Assembly: GCA_015680685.1 (NCBI GenBank)
Contig: MNCI01003111.1
Coordinates: forward strand, 52,030 to 116,029
Length of the DNA: 64,000 bases
Reading direction: 5' to 3'
Source: Gnetum montanum
Lineage: Eukaryota; Streptophyta; Gnetopsida; Gnetales; Gnetaceae
The position numbers and the translations under genes are program-made. Positions within the stretch are counted from its first letter, which is position 1. The number at the start of each line of letters is the position of its first letter. A model generated the notes under the pieces. That model was not told the DNA's origin, made no database searches, and saw only the letters and a program-made list of their open reading frames with translations. Shown here piece by piece: positions 1 to 9,504 of this stretch.

Positions 1-890
1 CATGGAGATAAACAAGTTGTAGGTGACAAGTGTCCCATGCAAGTGACAAGTGGCCTTTGTGGAGAAAAAGAGGTTGTAGTTGACAAGTGGCCTTTGTGGT
101 GGTTATAACCGCCATTTCCATTGACAAGTGTTCAATTCACATAGGACTTTGAACAATTGTTGCACAATTTCCCTTTTTTAAATCATAAACTATTTACTTG
201 GTACATAACCAAGGGCTGTTAAACTTACATCAGCAATTAAATAATTTATATCAAAACCCAAAATAAGTGTTGTATCGTTTTTTAAATAAAGAAAATATTA
301 GAGCCACGTTAATGTACCAATAATTGGATAAATATATTTCTCAACTAAATTTAATAAGGCAGCCCAAACTGCTAACGTGTTTCCAACTTATTCTGGCCTT
401 ATGATAGACCCTCAGGCTGAAGCAGTAACCTTGGATCCAAGCCGTAGAGATCGATCACACCCTAGACTGCATGCTTGTTATGAGCCAACACACCGCTGCG
501 CACAAAATAGTGAAACAAGAACTCTTTGCTAAAACCCACACACGATCACAGCAACCTGTACGACGCTGCACCACTCCTTGTCTCTGCGTGGATTCTTGAA
601 CTTGGTTTTAGGCTCTGACGAGAAAAACAATTCACCTTGATCATGACGCCCTCCTGGAACTCTTGCGGCCCAACCTTGGGACCAACAACATCAGTGTTCC
701 AACCCTCTTTCTTAGAAGAGTCTAGAAACGGCCCCAGACTCGAACACGTACTTGAGCACTCATTGCAAGAGGATTTTGCAGAAAATAGGAAGATACGTAA
801 TCTTGATTGTTTTGGAGGCAGGACCGATGGAGCCTGAGCCTGATTCTAAGATTGAACCTGAACCTGTGCTTGCGTCTGCGTAGGGTTTTG
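1..890. other. No gene seen; short direct repeats
   Basis: No coding stretch here looks like a known protein. The first 100 bases hold a 19-base word (TGACAAGTGGCCTTTGTGG) twice, at 44-62 and 81-99, and a related copy near 15-31. The short ORF at 637-837 has no recognisable motif. The repeats loosely resemble the inside of the 3077-4303 unit (shared TGTCCCATG words), so part of this stretch may be a decayed LTR, but this is weak. Confidence 0.4.
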
Positions 891-982
891 CTAATGATGT
901 TGTTGTTGAAGGCGATCGTATTCCTCCATCATGTTTGTCAAGGTCTTCATTAGTGGTGACTGAGATGAGAGCGTTGAGGTCT

Positions 983-1243
983 TCATTCGGCAGCTGATAT
1001 TTGATGCCAATGCTGCATCACTCCAGCATTTGCAGACGATGATGATGCATCCGCCCGCTGCTGACTTTTCTGCGCCCACTGCTGATCTTCTGCCTGCACG
1101 CTGTGGAGCAAGGCTTTGGGCTGGCCTGAAGTCTTCTCTTCCAGCCCGTACATGATCGTTGCCGCCGTTGGTTCATTGTTGATGCCGCTGTAGCCCTTTT
1201 TGCCGCTGTGCATCCGCCACTGGCCATCTGTCCTCTTTCGCAC
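983..1243 (-). pseudogene. HSP70-like motif fragment fused downstream of the HSP90 remnant
   Basis: On the minus strand one frame reads [20 protein letters not shown] at about 1121-1180. This resembles the HSP70 ATPase-domain motif INEPTAAAIAYGLDKK, known from that family. Nothing before or after it in this frame looks like HSP70, so at most one motif is present. It lies in a different frame from the HSP90 remnant just upstream, and the HSP90 similarity stops near 1250. It could be a chance match in low-complexity sequence; a translated search would decide. Confidence 0.3.
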
Positions 1244-1249
1244 GTAGTT

Positions 1250-1873
1250 CTCCTTTTCTTCTCCTTTTTCTCCAATGATTCTTCTTCTTCATCATCGCTC
1301 ACCTCTTTCTCAGTTGTCTTCTCTGTCCACAGATAGATCGGGTAGCTGATGAACTCAGAGTGCTTCTTGATGAGATCCTTTAATCTCCTTTCCTCAAGGT
1401 ATTCCAACTGGTCTTCCTTGAGGTAAAGAGTGATTTTGGTGCCTCTGCTGAGAGGCTCACCACTAACATCTCTTGTTACAGTGAAAGACCCACTAGCCAA
1501 TCATGCTGATGTTCGCCCCAGCCTGCAAGGCTTCCATGAACTCTTTGGTCCCAGAATGAGCAATTGTCCCCAAATTATTAACCAAGTCAGCCTTTGTCAT
1601 GCCAATCCCGTTGTTAATAAAACTGAGGGTTTTGTTGGCCTTATCAAGCACAATTCGAATGAAAAGCTCAGGTTGAGACTCCAGCCTGCTCTTGTCTGTC
1701 AATCCTTCAAAACGAATTTTATCCAATGCATCTGAAGAATTGCTGATAAGCTCTCAAAGAAAGATCTCTTTTTTGGAGTAGAAGGTGTTGATAATGAGGC
1801 TAAGTAGCTGATTAATCTCAGCCTGGAATGCAAAGGTTTCAACTTTGCCCATCGAAACATCAGCGACGGCCAT
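1250..1873 (-). pseudogene. Cytosolic HSP90 5' gene fragment (broken)
   Basis: Cytosolic HSP90 is an ATP-dependent chaperone of about 700 residues. This remnant covers only about the first 210. The ATG at 1871-1873 opens a frame with the typical HSP90 N-terminus ([20 protein letters not shown], then KKEIFL). A TGA replaces the expected Arg codon of FLRELIS near 1754. The frame then continues through [15 protein letters not shown] and the [23 protein letters not shown]-lid region to ISMIG near 1495. There a block including the usual QFGVGFYSAYLV is missing and the frame shifts. Similarity resumes with [20 protein letters not shown] and [20 protein letters not shown], and ends in the acidic linker (VSDDEEEE) near 1250. 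The deletion edges share GGC, which suggests a microhomology deletion. A TATA box upstream argues for a truncated gene copy rather than a processed mRNA copy. It cannot make a working chaperone. Confidence 0.88.
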
Positions 1874-2029
1874 TGTCTCGAATGCTCGCACTTCCAAATC
1901 AATAGTACTTGTACAAGAAAAGCGTTTCCAAAATACAGAGAGCTTTGGCTTACAAATCATGAAAAAAGTAAACAAAATTCACAGGTGCAAAATCCAGTTC
2001 TGGTTGTGATCTAAAATGGGTTATCGTTG

Positions 2030-2040
2030 CCTTTATAGGG
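2030..2040 (-). promoter_or_regulatory. TATA box of the HSP90 remnant
   Basis: The minus strand reads CCCTATAAAGG here, about 160 bases upstream of the HSP90 ATG at 1873. Spacing fits a TATA box with a leader of roughly 130 bases. No perfect heat-shock element array was found upstream. Confidence 0.6.
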
Positions 2041-2242
2041 ACATGAGAACAAAAGCTTCAAAAGTCCTCCAAAGGTCTTGAACCATCAGGAATAAGTTTT
2101 AGAAATCTCGAGCCTTCGATTGCACAGAGAATTATCCAGAACAATGTTTCATATTTTGGAGCCTTCGGTTACACGATATTGTAACGGACACTGCTTGGAC
2201 GGAGAGTTGCTGGTAGCTTTTGATTTGTGAGAAGAATCCATG

Positions 2243-2767
2243 TTAGTAACTGTTGTGGAATTCTTTAGACTTGAGCCATGGTTTCAATCGTCTCTGTTCC
2301 ATGAAATGGCCAAAATGTGCCAACAGTTGCCATTGAGTATTGTCACCATATAATGCCATGAATTGAGGACAAGTCTTTTTGAAATGTTGCCTTGTATTAT
2401 GAAGACGATAATAATCATCGTTGATTGATACACTTGATTTTTCTGGTTGTATAGGGCCTTTGTTATTGTTTCTCTTTAGCTCAACCACTTCATTAGATAG
2501 TTTTTGTAGTGAAGTGAGTATTTGAGTCATCTGATTTTGAGTTTGGGTTGGTGGTTCAACAAAATTTGATGTCCCATTTGGGTTGATAATGGATTGAATC
2601 AAGGCCTTTGATTGGTCATCATTCAAACCAGTGTTGGATGGTAAGAATGAAGAGGACATGGGGCCTTGTGAGTAATTAATTAAAGGTTGAGTTAATTGAA
2701 AAAGAGAAATAGCTTGAGGCATAACATTAGACGTTTGAAAAGTTGGTAAGAGTGGGTTCGATTGCAT
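2243..2767 (-). CDS. Gag-like hypothetical ORF of a retroelement
   Basis: An open frame of 174 codons starts at a true ATG (2765-2767). The product is rich in Gln, Asn, Ser and Pro, with a possible coiled segment (QMTQILTSLQKLSNEVVELK, about residues 79-98) and a basic C-terminus. I recognise no domain. An AT-rich leader and a GGCGCTAGAAGG word resembling a primer-binding site (about 3053-3070) lie upstream on the same strand. Behind them is the 3077-4303 unit, so the layout LTR, PBS, leader, ORF suggests a gag N-terminal piece. The first bases of its 3' half (2294-2323) recur at 34890-34919. Function is inferred from position only. Confidence 0.3.
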   Translation of the reverse strand: MQSNPLLPTFQTSNVMPQAISLFQLTQPLINYSQGPMSSSFLPSNTGLNDDQSKALIQSIINPNGTSNFVEPPTQTQNQMTQILTSLQKLSNEVVELKRNNNKGPIQPEKSSVSINDDYYRLHNTRQHFKKTCPQFMALYGDNTQWQLLAHFGHFMEQRRLKPWLKSKEFHNSY

Positions 2768-3080
2768 ACATACATATATATATTTTCTTAAAACTAAAAC
2801 TGAAATTGCAAAATTTCAAAAAAGTAAATTGTAAAATAATTTAAATCACCTCAATTAAATTTCAAAAAAACAAATTAAAAAAAAAGGATTGCTAGAATAT
2901 AAATTTGGAGATTTGAAAATGAAACTAAAATAGAGCAATAAAACTAAAAATAGGGAGGCAAAAATAAAACAAACAGTAAAAGAAATAATAATAATTTTTT
3001 TTTTCTAAAAAAAAGAAACATAAAAGAAAAATAAAGAAAAGGTTGAGAAACTGCCCTCCTTCTAGCGCCAAAAAGGTGTG

Positions 3081-3206
3081 GATGCGTAAATTTTGGACAC
3101 GCTGCGAACACCTGAAAAAACTCGTTTTAGGAGACTATCGCCTAGGGCGCCTCCCATATGGGTACGGAAACCCAGGAATAGTCTCAACTGGAAAGGGCTA
3201 TGTGAC
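3081..3206 (+). repeat. Left arm of 125-bp inverted repeat
   Basis: Starts GATGCGTAAATTTTGGACAC and ends GGGCTATGTGAC. Its reverse complement matches 4179-4303 along its whole length. Confidence 0.85.
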
Positions 3207-3899
3207 AAAACAATAATAACAATATTTTAAAAAAAATAGTAAAAGCTTTAAATTTAATAAGAATATTAAAAAGTTAAATAATTTGTGCAATTTAAAAGAG
3301 TACAATAATTCAAAATAAAATGCAAATAATAATATTAAAAACTGTAAAAGTTATCCGCCACCGCGGCTGCTTCTACGCTTGGAGATGGCAGAGAGAAAAA
3401 TCTGTCCTGTTGTTTGAAAGCAAATAAATAAAGAACAAAATGATGTGTATACAACCTGTGTCTGTTTATAGGCAGAAAGAGGCGTTGGTCTCTACCGCGT
3501 GGGCAGAAAAGAAAAAGAAAACAAAAGAAAACGTGTCTATTTCTGTCTGAAAAAATAGAAAATCATCATTCAACAATTGCTACTGCAGGGCAAGCACACT
3601 ATCATCTGCAATCTTCCTACAACTGCTGTTGATGTTCACTGCGCGTTTTACGCTCTTGCCATGTTCTGCCGCCTACCGATAGTAGAGAGAAGACTGCCGA
3701 AAACGCCTCTGTTGTCGATGTTGCTTGCCAGTAGAACTATAAATGGTTTCTGCAGACTTTGGCTCCTCCCCTTGTTTATGTGAATTGATAGGGTATTTAT
3801 AGGGTTGAACCGGGCTCAGGCACAAAATTCAAGAATGGAATCAACGGCTGTGGAATGAGAAGAAAGCAGATCTAGCGACATGTGTCCCATGGGTAGTTG

Positions 3900-4015
3900 G
3901 CACGAGTTGGATGTGTGTTGGATAGTTGCATTCTTTGACAAGGTTCAATGTATCTGTGTTGGATAGTTGTGCACGAGTTGAATGTGTGTTGGAAAGTTGC
4001 ATTCTTTGACCAGGT
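3900..4015. repeat. Two direct 45-bp copies, period 71
   Basis: GCACGAGTTGGATGTGTGTT at 3900 and GCACGAGTTGAATGTGTGTT at 3971 begin two copies of about 45 bases that differ at four positions. They lie inside the inverted-repeat unit, in the part that would be U3 if it is an LTR. Confidence 0.8.
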
Positions 4016-4178
4016 ACATTGCATTTTACAATTTATGGATTATTCAAACCCATGAAAGTACATTTAATTTAAACCATGAGGGCTTGACATGTCAATACTG
4101 TACGACTTCTGATTTTTGTGATATTAAACTTGTTCAAACAAGGCCCTATGCCTAGCATGGGTGAGGTTGGCCTCAACA

Positions 4179-4303
4179 GTCACATAGTCCCCTCTAACTA
4201 AGACTATTCCTAAGTTTCCATACCCCTATACGGGAGCTTCCCTAGGCAACAGTCTCCCTAAACAACTTTTTCCGAGTGTTGATGTGTCCAAAATTTATGC
4301 ATC
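4179..4303 (-). repeat. Right arm of 125-bp inverted repeat
   Basis: On the minus strand it starts GATGCATAAATTTTGGACAC, 19 of 20 bases identical to the left arm, and ends GGACTATGTGAC. Arm separation is about 970 bases. Confidence 0.85.
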
Positions 4304-4906
4304 AATAAACACATACGAAGGTTCACTATGCACATGATGCAATGCACAATGTAATTTTATTCATTTTCAATCACACACTCATTTTCAATCGCTCACCAAC
4401 TTTGTGCGTAATGTGCAATGCACCCCATCATTTTCAATCACACATCATGAGAAAGCTTAATTTAGACGGAAGAGTTTATGTTTGAGCCGATGGATTACAG
4501 CTTGCAACCTATGCAAAATACATGTACAAAGAATCGCACAAAATATATCGTGTACATGAGCAACTATGTTCTGTGATTTTTACTTCCACAGGAGACTTTT
4601 CGTAGGATCGGACACTGTGTTCATTTGCGTACTCCTTGAGATAACCCTTTCATCTCTAATGGGAACAAAGGATAGAATATTCCAATATGTGCCAGCATAC
4701 CCGAAGAAAACTTGAAAATCTCATCCCCCCGAAGCTTCACAATCTTATCCCCAGCCTTTGCATATCGTTAGCAAGCTGCAAGTCTCTGGTGATGTGAAAC
4801 AGTGCCGGACAAGTCCAAGGCGGCCTAGGCCACATCATGATGTGATGCGCTGCTGCAAACCCCGCACCGCACGGCACGGCACGGCACGGCCAGAGACCCT
4901 GCCGCC
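4304..4906. other. Upstream region of the chitinase gene
   Basis: No gene is seen. The word ATTTTCAATC recurs three times between 4360 and 4445 in near-repeat context. Sequence becomes GC-rich from about 4800. No clear GCC box or W-box cluster was found, although such sites are known in chitinase promoters. Confidence 0.5.
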
Positions 4907-4913
4907 ATAAATA
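4871..4913 (+). promoter_or_regulatory. Chitinase core promoter: CACGG repeat and TATA box
   Basis: A short CACGG tandem run (about 4870-4890) is followed by ATAAATA at 4907-4913. The ATG at 4954 is 41 bases after the TATA box, so transcription would start about 10-15 bases before the ATG and the leader would be very short. Confidence 0.6.
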
Positions 4914-4953
4914 CTTGCCCAATCCCATCCCAGTTAACCACAGAACACACGAA

Positions 4954-5745
4954 ATGGCAGACATGGCGGCAATCGCAGTGGCGGCCATGGCGTTGTTAGC
5001 CGCGACGGTGGTGGCTCAGCCATCGCTGGTGAGCGAGCAGACATTCAACGATATGCTCAAGCACCGCGACGATTCCATCTGCCCCGCCCACGGCTTCTAC
5101 ACCTACGCCGCCTTCATCGCTGCCACTAACGCCTTCCCAGATTTCGCCAACAGCGGCGACACCGACACTAAAAAGAGGGAGCTCGCCGCCTTCTTCGCCC
5201 ACAGTTCGCAGGAAACCACCGGCGGATCTGCCACGGCCCAGGACGGACGGTACGCGTGGGGATACTGTTTCAAGGAGGAAATTAACCACAAAACTGACTG
5301 CGACACGTCTAAGGGCTGGACCTGCAATCCCAACAAGCAGTACTACGGCCGCGGCCCGCTGCAGCTCACCTGGAACTACAACTACGGCAACGCTGGCAAA
5401 GCGCTGAAATTTGACGGCATCAACAACCCGGAAATAGTGTCGCAGGATGCCACCGTGGCTTTCAAGGCGGCGCTCTGGTTTTGGATGACGCCGCAGTCGC
5501 CCAAGCCGTCGTGCCACGACGTCATCACTGGGAAATTTACGCCGTCGCCGGCCGACACGGCCGCCGGACGGAAGGCGGGGTTTGGCCTGACTACCAATAT
5601 TATTAACGGCGGCGTGGAATGCGGCAAGGGCAGCGTAGATTCGCAGAACGGGCGGATTGGTTTCTTCCAAAGGTACTGTACTATTCTTGGCATTACCCCT
5701 GGCGATAACCTCGACTGCAACTCGCAGCAGCCCTACCCATCATGA
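4954..5745 (+). CDS. Class II-type GH19 endochitinase, secreted
   Basis: Product of 263 residues, intronless, predicted to cleave beta-1,4 links in chitin outside the cell as a defence protein (family knowledge). Residues 1-22 form a hydrophobic signal peptide ending VVAQ. There is no hevein chitin-binding domain or Pro-rich hinge, so it is class II in layout with a class I/II catalytic core. GH19 landmarks in order: [37 protein letters not shown] with the catalytic Glu, [58 protein letters not shown], and the end ITPGDNLDC. The usual His before the catalytic Glu (SHETTGG) is Gln here; the second acidic site is present. The frame is open further upstream but has no earlier ATG, and the TATA box at 4907 rules out an upstream start. 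ATG context (GAAATGGC) is good. Codons are GC-rich, unlike the flanking transposons. It looks intact. Confidence 0.95.
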   Translation: MADMAAIAVAAMALLAATVVAQPSLVSEQTFNDMLKHRDDSICPAHGFYTYAAFIAATNAFPDFANSGDTDTKKRELAAFFAHSSQETTGGSATAQDGRYAWGYCFKEEINHKTDCDTSKGWTCNPNKQYYGRGPLQLTWNYNYGNAGKALKFDGINNPEIVSQDATVAFKAALWFWMTPQSPKPSCHDVITGKFTPSPADTAAGRKAGFGLTTNIINGGVECGKGSVDSQNGRIGFFQRYCTILGITPGDNLDCNSQQPYPS

Positions 5746-5849
5746 ATCCAAGCTTTCGCCAGCCCGCTACTTATTATACGCATCTATGCACCGCAGCACT
5801 GCTAGTATCTGTAGTATACTAGTAATCTAGTATGTATGTTGTCTGTTGG

Positions 5850-5855
5850 AATAAA
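5850..5855 (+). terminator. Chitinase polyadenylation signal
   Basis: AATAAA lies 105 bases after the TGA stop, with a second near-match (ATAAATAAAT) at 5876-5885 and T-rich sequence beyond. Confidence 0.6.
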
Positions 5856-5885
5856 GCTAAAGCGTTTGCTCATGTGATAAATAAA

Positions 5886-6906
5886 TGGAGGGCAGTGTCG
5901 GTTTTCTGTAACGGTGAAAACTGTACGAACAGGATTTGTAACGCAAGCAGTAAGAGGGAGAGAAGGAAACAATTAAAGAAAACCGAGCGCACAAACGACG
6001 ACACCCAATTTGGCACGCGGTTACGCGAGACAGGATGCTTTGCAACCCTCATTTTTTTCAACCATTCTCCGTTGCTCCAATTTTTACCAGCACCTTCCTA
6101 TTATAATCAATGTTTTCCGTCGGTTTGGCGATTGAAAGTCAATGTCATGTAGTTACTTTCGTCTCTGTGGTCTCTTTCCAATATCCCTACTTTCCCATTT
6201 ACGTTTTTCAATTTTAGTTAATGCTCACCTCTCAAGATATGTTTTTTCTTCCACCATAACTAATTTACTCACATCGTAATTAATTAATAGAAATAAATTT
6301 ATATTTTAGTTTAGTATATATAGTGAAATTACTTACTATATGGGCTAAATTTTTGAAACATTATGAAGAAAATTACTTAGTATTTTTGGAACACATAAAT
6401 TATTGGAGTTTTTCTTAAACCAGTACTACATGATGAACCAATTATCATCTTGAAAGTTGAAGGAATTCTCCATTGCCCCCTATTAAAACAATCTTTTACA
6501 TGTGCCCTTCGACCTCAATGCAATAGGATGACTGCTTCAGAAAAAATTATCCTAACAAAATGAAGTTGGCTATGATAACACAGTAGAGTAAGTATTCTAT
6601 AGATGAGCAAAATATGCAAAGGTGTATAAGGTTCTATCCATTGATCAATCTAATGATTAAAAACTTAGAAAAAATCTGTCCTTAGATTGAAAAATGAATT
6701 AAAAAAATTCAATGACTTGAATAACTTGGTGAAAGAAACTCAGCCATATATATTTTTTTGGTTAAAATGATATCATAAACCACTTAACAATACTCTTCAA
6801 ATATAGGATGGCCTTCAATCAGCTACACATAATGTACAAAATGTACAAAAATCTACTGATAGATTCATTTGTTTTATAAAAGGTTTCTTTAATTTTAACC
6901 TTATGT
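5886..6906. other. Intergenic, AT-rich, no gene seen
   Basis: Lies between two convergent genes. The small ORFs at 5832-6152 overlap on both strands without motifs and are treated as noise. No repeat structure was recognised. Confidence 0.6.
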
Positions 6907-6912
6907 TTTATT
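6907..6912 (-). terminator. DUF2828 gene polyadenylation signal
   Basis: TTTATT on the plus strand is AATAAA on the coding strand, 103 bases past the stop codon at 7015-7017. Confidence 0.5.
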
Positions 6913-7014
6913 CTCATTGAAGCCGGGTCCACGAGTAAGCTCAAGACTCGTGGAGTCCATATGCACCGCCGTTTAATCACCAGAACGGCGATTTATCCCC
7001 TTGTAACAAATCAT

Positions 7015-9138
7015 TCAGTCCACAACGACTAGGCGCTGGAATGGGGGCCCCTGGATGGCCATGCGCATCACGCGGGCAGGGTCAATCGTAGCCTCCGAAT
7101 CCGAATCCGAATCCAGAAACAGCTTTAACAAATTCTTGGAAAATCCGCTCACCATGGCCACGCCTGCCTGCTCCTGCAACACCGGCGTGCTCGGCGAGTC
7201 GCGCAGATTCCAGAACACGATCCTCGGCGGGGAACCGTAGCCGGCCTCTTCAAACTTGCGCTTGATGGCCATGTAATCCGTCTCCCACGGCCGCGAGCTC
7301 GCCTGGTCGAACTCCATGTCGCTGAACACGAAAAGCTGCTTCAGCATCTTCTCCGGCGCCAGTCCGCTGAACTGCGCCAGCCCCAGAATGGCATCAAAAA
7401 CCTTCTGGAAATCCGTGTTCATGCCCCAGTTCATGCTCTGCGTGAACGCGTGCTTCTCCGCCAGCGTGGAGCCCCTGATGACGTGGATCTCGGGGCTCTC
7501 CGAGAACGTGATGACGTGGCCCTTCCAGGGCTCGCGGCTGAGCTCCGACACGAGAATGCCCAGCGCCACGCACACGTCTAGCGGGGTGCCGCGCATGCTG
7601 CCCGACACGTCGCACACGGCCAGGCTGTCCGAGAGCTTGCCACGTCGGCTCAGATCGTCCACCATTCGCTGCCACTGCAGCTCCGCCACCTCCGCCGTTT
7701 CCGGCTTTAGCGCGCTCTGTACGATGTGGTGCGGGAGCAGAGCGCCGGCCGCAACCTTCGTCTTGCCGGCGCGTACATCTTCCAGAAACGCCTCGAAGCG
7801 AGCGCCATCGTGGCTCTGGAACAGCGGCGTGTACGTGCGCATGGCCACCGACGCCACCCTCTGGTAGTTCACGTCTCCCCAGCGCCCTGCGGACATGGCC
7901 ACCTCCGGCAGCTCCAGCGCCCGCCGCAGTGGCACCAGTACCTCCTTCCGCAGCCTCTCCCGCGACCGGTACGCGTGCCGTCGTGCGGCTACTTCGGCGT
8001 CCACGTCGGTGTCCGCGTCCGAGTCGGACGGACGAGGAAACAGCCTGCACGCGATGCTCTCGCACAGCAGCGTGGCACGGTCCAGCGATGAGTCTAGCGA
8101 CGGGCACCACTTGGCAGCCAGCGATAGGCAGCGCTTGTCGCCACGTGCCAGCGCCGCTACGTCGTTTGCCAGCAGATCGGCGAAATGCTGCGCCACGTCA
8201 TCGTGGAGGGCCCTGTAAGCGGCGTCCTCGAAGTGCCGCTTTACGGCCCTGGCTGCCAGCTGGAGGCGGCTTTCCTGTCGGCGCCGTCGCGCCTGGTCGC
8301 TGAGCTGGCGGTTCCGCGCCATTTGGGCGGCGACGCGCTCTTCTCGAGGGGCCAGCGTGCCGATGCGGCGGGCCTCCCTGGCTGCGGCGCCCTTGCGCGC
8401 CCAGTAGCCGTGGGACCTCGACCACCCAGACAGGGGGCGTCGAATTGACTTGATCACAGCCGTTGACTTTGAGTTTGGCCAGCGTGGGCGTTGCTTGGCT
8501 GCTTTCATTCTGGCTGCTCGGGCGAGTTTTTCCTGGCGTTTGGCGGCCACAACTGCGGGGCCTTGGAGGAGGTGCAGCAGGAGTTGTGGGAGGTCTTTGA
8601 GGTAGCCGAAGGATGCCAGCGCCGCCACGTTGCGGCGCAGGGTGGCCGGATGGTGCTTGTGCAGCCACGCGGCGGCTGCGTGGAAGCCGTCGCGATCGGA
8701 CTTTCCGGTGCCGCGGACGCCGCGGAGCTGAGCCACCAGCTTGAGCGAGGTGAGGGGGTCGTGCGCCCACGCGGCGGCGAGCAATTGGGTGAGCCGCTCC
8801 GGAGGAGTGTCGGGCACGACCTGGAAAAAGAAATCGAGGCAGGCGTCGCCGGATGAGAGCCACGTGGGCGAGGAATTTTCGGTGAGGACCATGCGGGTCG
8901 TGGGAGGTTTGATGTTGCCGTACAGGGGCAACTGGGGGCCCTCTTTGATGTTGCTGCATAGCATCTTCATGAAGTCGTCGTCTGGTCCATCATCATCTGC
9001 TGCTGCTGCTGCGTCCGAGGAGAAAGAGGCAGACGCAGAAGAGGAGCATTTGTAGTGGATGAGCTCCGGCGGGCCGAGCAGAACAAAGCTGCTGCCAGTC
9101 GGGCACGAAGACGGAGAGATTGTGGCGACAATGGCCAT
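7015..9138 (-). CDS. DUF2828 family protein with vWA-like MIDAS region
   Basis: Intronless gene, 707 residues from the ATG at 9136-9138; a longer frame would need a TTG start, so it is not used. The ATG context (ACGATGG) is good. Residues 26-32 carry LGPPELI and residues 92-170 the plant DUF2828 block: SSGDACLDFFFQVVPDTP, AWAHDPLTSLKL, LRGVRGTGKSDRDGF, then FGYLKDLPQLLLHLLQG. A long basic stretch (about 200-310) and an acidic run (about 370-382) follow. Near residues 505-680 is a von Willebrand A-like fold with the metal site DVSGSM (D510, S512, S514), NTDFQ (T575) and FSDMEFD (D607), ending VSGFSKNLLKLFL as in the family. The biochemical role is not established; the vWA region suggests metal-dependent protein binding. 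Strongly GC-rich. Large open frames on the other strand over 7316-8856 are codon-bias shadows. It appears intact. Confidence 0.95.
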   Translation of the reverse strand: MAIVATISPSSCPTGSSFVLLGPPELIHYKCSSSASASFSSDAAAAADDDGPDDDFMKMLCSNIKEGPQLPLYGNIKPPTTRMVLTENSSPTWLSSGDACLDFFFQVVPDTPPERLTQLLAAAWAHDPLTSLKLVAQLRGVRGTGKSDRDGFHAAAAWLHKHHPATLRRNVAALASFGYLKDLPQLLLHLLQGPAVVAAKRQEKLARAARMKAAKQRPRWPNSKSTAVIKSIRRPLSGWSRSHGYWARKGAAAREARRIGTLAPREERVAAQMARNRQLSDQARRRRQESRLQLAARAVKRHFEDAAYRALHDDVAQHFADLLANDVAALARGDKRCLSLAAKWCPSLDSSLDRATLLCESIACRLFPRPSDSDADTDVDAEVAARRHAYRSRERLRKEVLVPLRRALELPEVAMSAGRWGDVNYQRVASVAMRTYTPLFQSHDGARFEAFLEDVRAGKTKVAAGALLPHHIVQSALKPETAEVAELQWQRMVDDLSRRGKLSDSLAVCDVSGSMRGTPLDVCVALGILVSELSREPWKGHVITFSESPEIHVIRGSTLAEKHAFTQSMNWGMNTDFQKVFDAILGLAQFSGLAPEKMLKQLFVFSDMEFDQASSRPWETDYMAIKRKFEEAGYGSPPRIVFWNLRDSPSTPVLQEQAGVAMVSGFSKNLLKLFLDSDSDSEATIDPARVMRMAIQGPPFQRLVVVD

Positions 9139-9450
9139 CGTAGTAATGAGCAGCAAGCAATTGTGCGAGAAGCAACCTCCCGTTGAGGTGTATTTTGAAG
9201 CCTTGCAAACTTGGGGGGCAAGACATCTATCGTGGACCGAGGCGTCTCAATGGCTTCTCTATTACGGAACGTATAAAATGTCGTGGGTAACCCACCTTCC
9301 TCTTGTCCCGTCCCACGTAGGCTTCTAAGGATGCCTTCTTTGGATTGCATATCTTTTAGAAGACATTTGGTAGGTTCCAAATATCTTTGATGGCTAAAGA
9401 TGAAACAAATTCACGCGGGTGAGTCGGTGATCATCTACAAAGCACGGAAT

Positions 9451-9504
9451 CTCACTCTTCAAAAAGTAAATGCCAAACTCACTTTTCAAAAAGTAAATGC
9501 CAAA
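9451..9504. repeat. 27-bp tandem duplication
   Basis: CTCACTCTTCAAAAAGTAAA plus TGCCAAA occurs twice head to tail, with one mismatch. Confidence 0.9.

Larger units (their letters stand above)
3077..4303 (-). mobile_element. 1.2-kb unit with 125-bp terminal inverted repeats (LTR-like or MITE-like)
   Basis: Two arms of about 125 bases face each other at 3081-3206 and 4179-4303, roughly three quarters or more identical by eye, with most differences being transitions. On the minus strand the unit starts TGATGCATAAATTTTGG. It carries CCCTATAAATACCC (3790-3803), a good TATA box, and is followed by an AT-rich leader and a gag-like ORF. That order suggests an LTR. Long inverted ends are instead typical of MULE or MITE elements. 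No target duplication was found to settle it. Confidence 0.5.

Noticed and set aside
637-837. Small plus-strand ORF
   Set aside because: No recognisable motif or promoter.
3577-3783. Small ORF within the inverted-repeat unit
   Set aside because: No motif and inside a probable noncoding repeat.
4915-4953. Earlier chitinase start
   Set aside because: The codon is TTG and lies directly at the TATA box; the first ATG is at 4954.
4996-5670. Long minus-strand ORF opposite the chitinase
   Set aside because: It is a shadow of the GC-rich chitinase codons with no domain or start context.
7631-7655. DUF2828 protein as a Ro/TROVE protein
   Set aside because: The vWA region is shared, but the N-terminal block is the plant DUF2828 type, not TROVE.
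7316-8959. Several large ORFs on both strands over the DUF2828 gene
   Set aside because: Arg/Pro/Ala-rich shadows produced by GC-rich third positions; the DUF2828 frame is the only one with family motifs.
9139-9156. Earlier DUF2828 start
   Set aside because: It needs a TTG codon; the ATG at 9136-9138 has good context.
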